The notes beneath the pieces are model-generated. The model ran no database searches, was not told the DNA's origin, and saw nothing but the letters and a program-made list of their open reading frames with translations. Shown piece by piece: positions 43,237 through 43,767 of a stretch of DNA of 43,767 nucleotides. The stretch's first letter is position 1, and each line of letters starts with the position of its first letter. The translations under genes and the position numbers were made by a program. This stretch comes from an uncultured Acidobacteriia bacterium (GTDB taxonomy: Bacteria; Acidobacteriota; Terriglobia; Bryobacterales; Bryobacteraceae). Location of the stretch: contig CAIYHG010000146.1 in assembly GCA_903925975.1 (NCBI GenBank), positions 1-43,767 on the forward strand, written 5' to 3'.

Positions 43237-43613
43237 TCGGCACTCCAGTACTTCTCAATCTTGCTAGTCCGGTAAGCCGTGATAATCGCAGGCGGATGTT
43301 CGTCTTCCGCCACCACGACTCGCAACAGATACATTTTCCCATCTTCGAACCGTAACCGCGACTGGCGAATCGAGCGGCCCGCCTTAGATTCGTCGGCAAG
43401 ACGTTGTAGCTCCGTACATCCCCCCGAGCCCGCGCCCCACCCCAGGTGGCGCAGGACTTCAGCCTGCAGTCGCGGACTCTCCAGTCCGCGATGCCGAGCC
43501 CCGCTCGGCTGCTGCCGTTTCACCCCACGCCCCCCGCACGGGAGACGGGAATTCCGATCAAAACGTCCCGTCCCCGGTTTGTCTGGCTCTGTCTTCCCTA
43601 TGGCGGCGGGCAC
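43233..43613 (-). CDS. DUF4258-like protein with 5' part replaced by repeat-derived sequence (probably truncated)
   Basis: 126 residues as an open frame, but only the last 60 or so are family-like: LQRLADESKAGRSIRQSRLR, MYLLRVVVAEDEHPPAIITA and YRTSKIEKYW, the C-terminal half of a DUF4258 toxin-like protein. Residues about 34-64 are the translated 92-bp repeat (copy 2), and the N-terminal 33 residues are also unlike the family. There is no start codon between the repeat and the conserved part other than the late Met of GKMYLL. Most likely a repeat insertion removed the original 5' end, leaving a fused or dead gene. Adjacent to its DUF2283 partner. Confidence 0.6.
   Translation of the reverse strand: MPAAIGKTEPDKPGTGRFDRNSRLPCGGRGVKRQQPSGARHRGLESPRLQAEVLRHLGWGAGSGGCTELQRLADESKAGRSIRQSRLRFEDGKMYLLRVVVAEDEHPPAIITAYRTSKIEKYWSAE
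43422..43513. repeat. 92-bp triple-hairpin repeat, copy 2
   Basis: 90 of 92 positions identical to copy 1 at 42843-42934, same orientation. It lies inside the DUF4258 reading frame and ends within a few bases of where family-like sequence begins. Confidence 0.75.
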
Positions 43614-43676
43614 AGTTATCCGATACAGTAGGCTTTCTCCCTATGCGCCTTAGCCGCCATTTCTCACCAATTTATG

Positions 43677-43749
43677 GCAAAAGGCCGTCTTTCATGGCAT
43701 AACTGAGTTTCCACACAGCAGTTAACGCCAAAGAGAGAACGGCCTTTGC
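43677..43749. repeat. Inverted repeat ahead of a possible transposase start
   Basis: GCAAAAGGCCGT (43677-43688) and ACGGCCTTTGC (43739-43749) are inverted with one bulged base. They bracket the leader of the ATG at 43751 and may be part of an insertion-sequence end. Confidence 0.35.
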
Positions 43750-43750
43750 T

Positions 43751-43767
43751 ATGACAGAGTGTAGCCA
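43751..43767 (+). CDS. Possible start of an IS1380-like transposase, cut by window edge
   Basis: Only five codons are visible (MTECS). Many IS1380-family transposases begin with a similar Met-Thr-Glu/Asp-Cys, and an inverted repeat lies just upstream. This is a suggestion from a very short stretch. Confidence 0.25.

Noticed and set aside
42843-43513. CRISPR-like array
   Set aside because: Only two copies, 92 bases long and 487 bases apart, with internal hairpins; no regular short spacers and no cas genes.

Overview
The window is about 43.8 kb of high-GC bacterial chromosome, almost certainly from an acidobacterium of the Solibacter/Bryobacter type. This is an inference from gene content: two tandem secreted VWA proteins of the acidobacterial type, PEP-CTERM surface proteins, a small-protein/nucleotidyltransferase pair, and gene-free patches rich in palindromic repeats. 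Most of the window is housekeeping. No CRISPR array, rRNA, plasmid origin or complete insertion sequence is visible. No exosortase gene for the PEP-CTERM proteins is in the window.

Layout. 1-9.5 kb: a 5'-cut proline dehydrogenase, a small membrane protein, a palindromic repeat patch, a PBP1b-type bifunctional penicillin-binding protein, a TPR protein overlapping a TolB-like/TPR lipoprotein, homoserine dehydrogenase and a DsbA-like oxidoreductase. 9.6-16.4 kb: a PEP-CTERM protein, an 890-base patch without a convincing gene, then pyrE-truA-alkD-like facing nadD and cyclophilin, a small conserved protein, and an ACE-like M2 peptidase. 16.6-18.6 kb: tRNA-Asp, whose 3' end is repeated 1.19 kb downstream beyond a second, lower-GC PEP-CTERM gene (an attachment-site-like arrangement), followed by a toxin-antitoxin-like nucleotidyltransferase pair. 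18.7-27.4 kb: a Tudor-like protein and a cold-shock-domain protein, then ffh-rpsP-khpA-rimM-trmD; rplS-rnhB, normally contiguous with it, is separated by 3.3 kb holding a lower-GC beta-propeller-like gene, a mutarotase-like gene and inverted repeats. 27.5-32.7 kb: a haem operon, ccsA/hemX-hemA-hemC-cobA/hemD fusion, ending in udk. 32.7-36.4 kb: a zinc-ribbon membrane protein and two VWA proteins on the minus strand, then comF (no conventional start codon for its full length) and an HNH endonuclease. 36.9-42.8 kb: a chemoreceptor and a TonB-C protein on minus, facing a CheY-like regulator and an NtrY/NtrX two-component pair on plus. 42.8-43.8 kb: two copies of a 92-base triple-hairpin repeat around a DUF4258/DUF2283 toxin-antitoxin-like pair, and the probable start of an insertion sequence at the window edge.

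How it works together. Co-directional genes commonly overlap by 1-4 bases (proline dehydrogenase/membrane protein, pyrE/truA/alkD, khpA/rimM/trmD, rnhB/membrane protein, ccsA/hemA, cobA-hemD/udk, comF/HNH, ntrY/ntrX, DUF4258/DUF2283), which implies translational coupling. Several monocistronic genes have a -10-like hexamer only 6-13 bases before the start codon and no Shine-Dalgarno, suggesting leaderless transcripts.

The most unusual points are the tRNA-Asp 3'-end duplication, the interrupted ffh-rnhB operon, comF without a canonical start, a Thr-to-Pro change in the sigma-54 contact loop of NtrX, and a toxin-like gene whose 5' part has been replaced by a mobile palindromic repeat.
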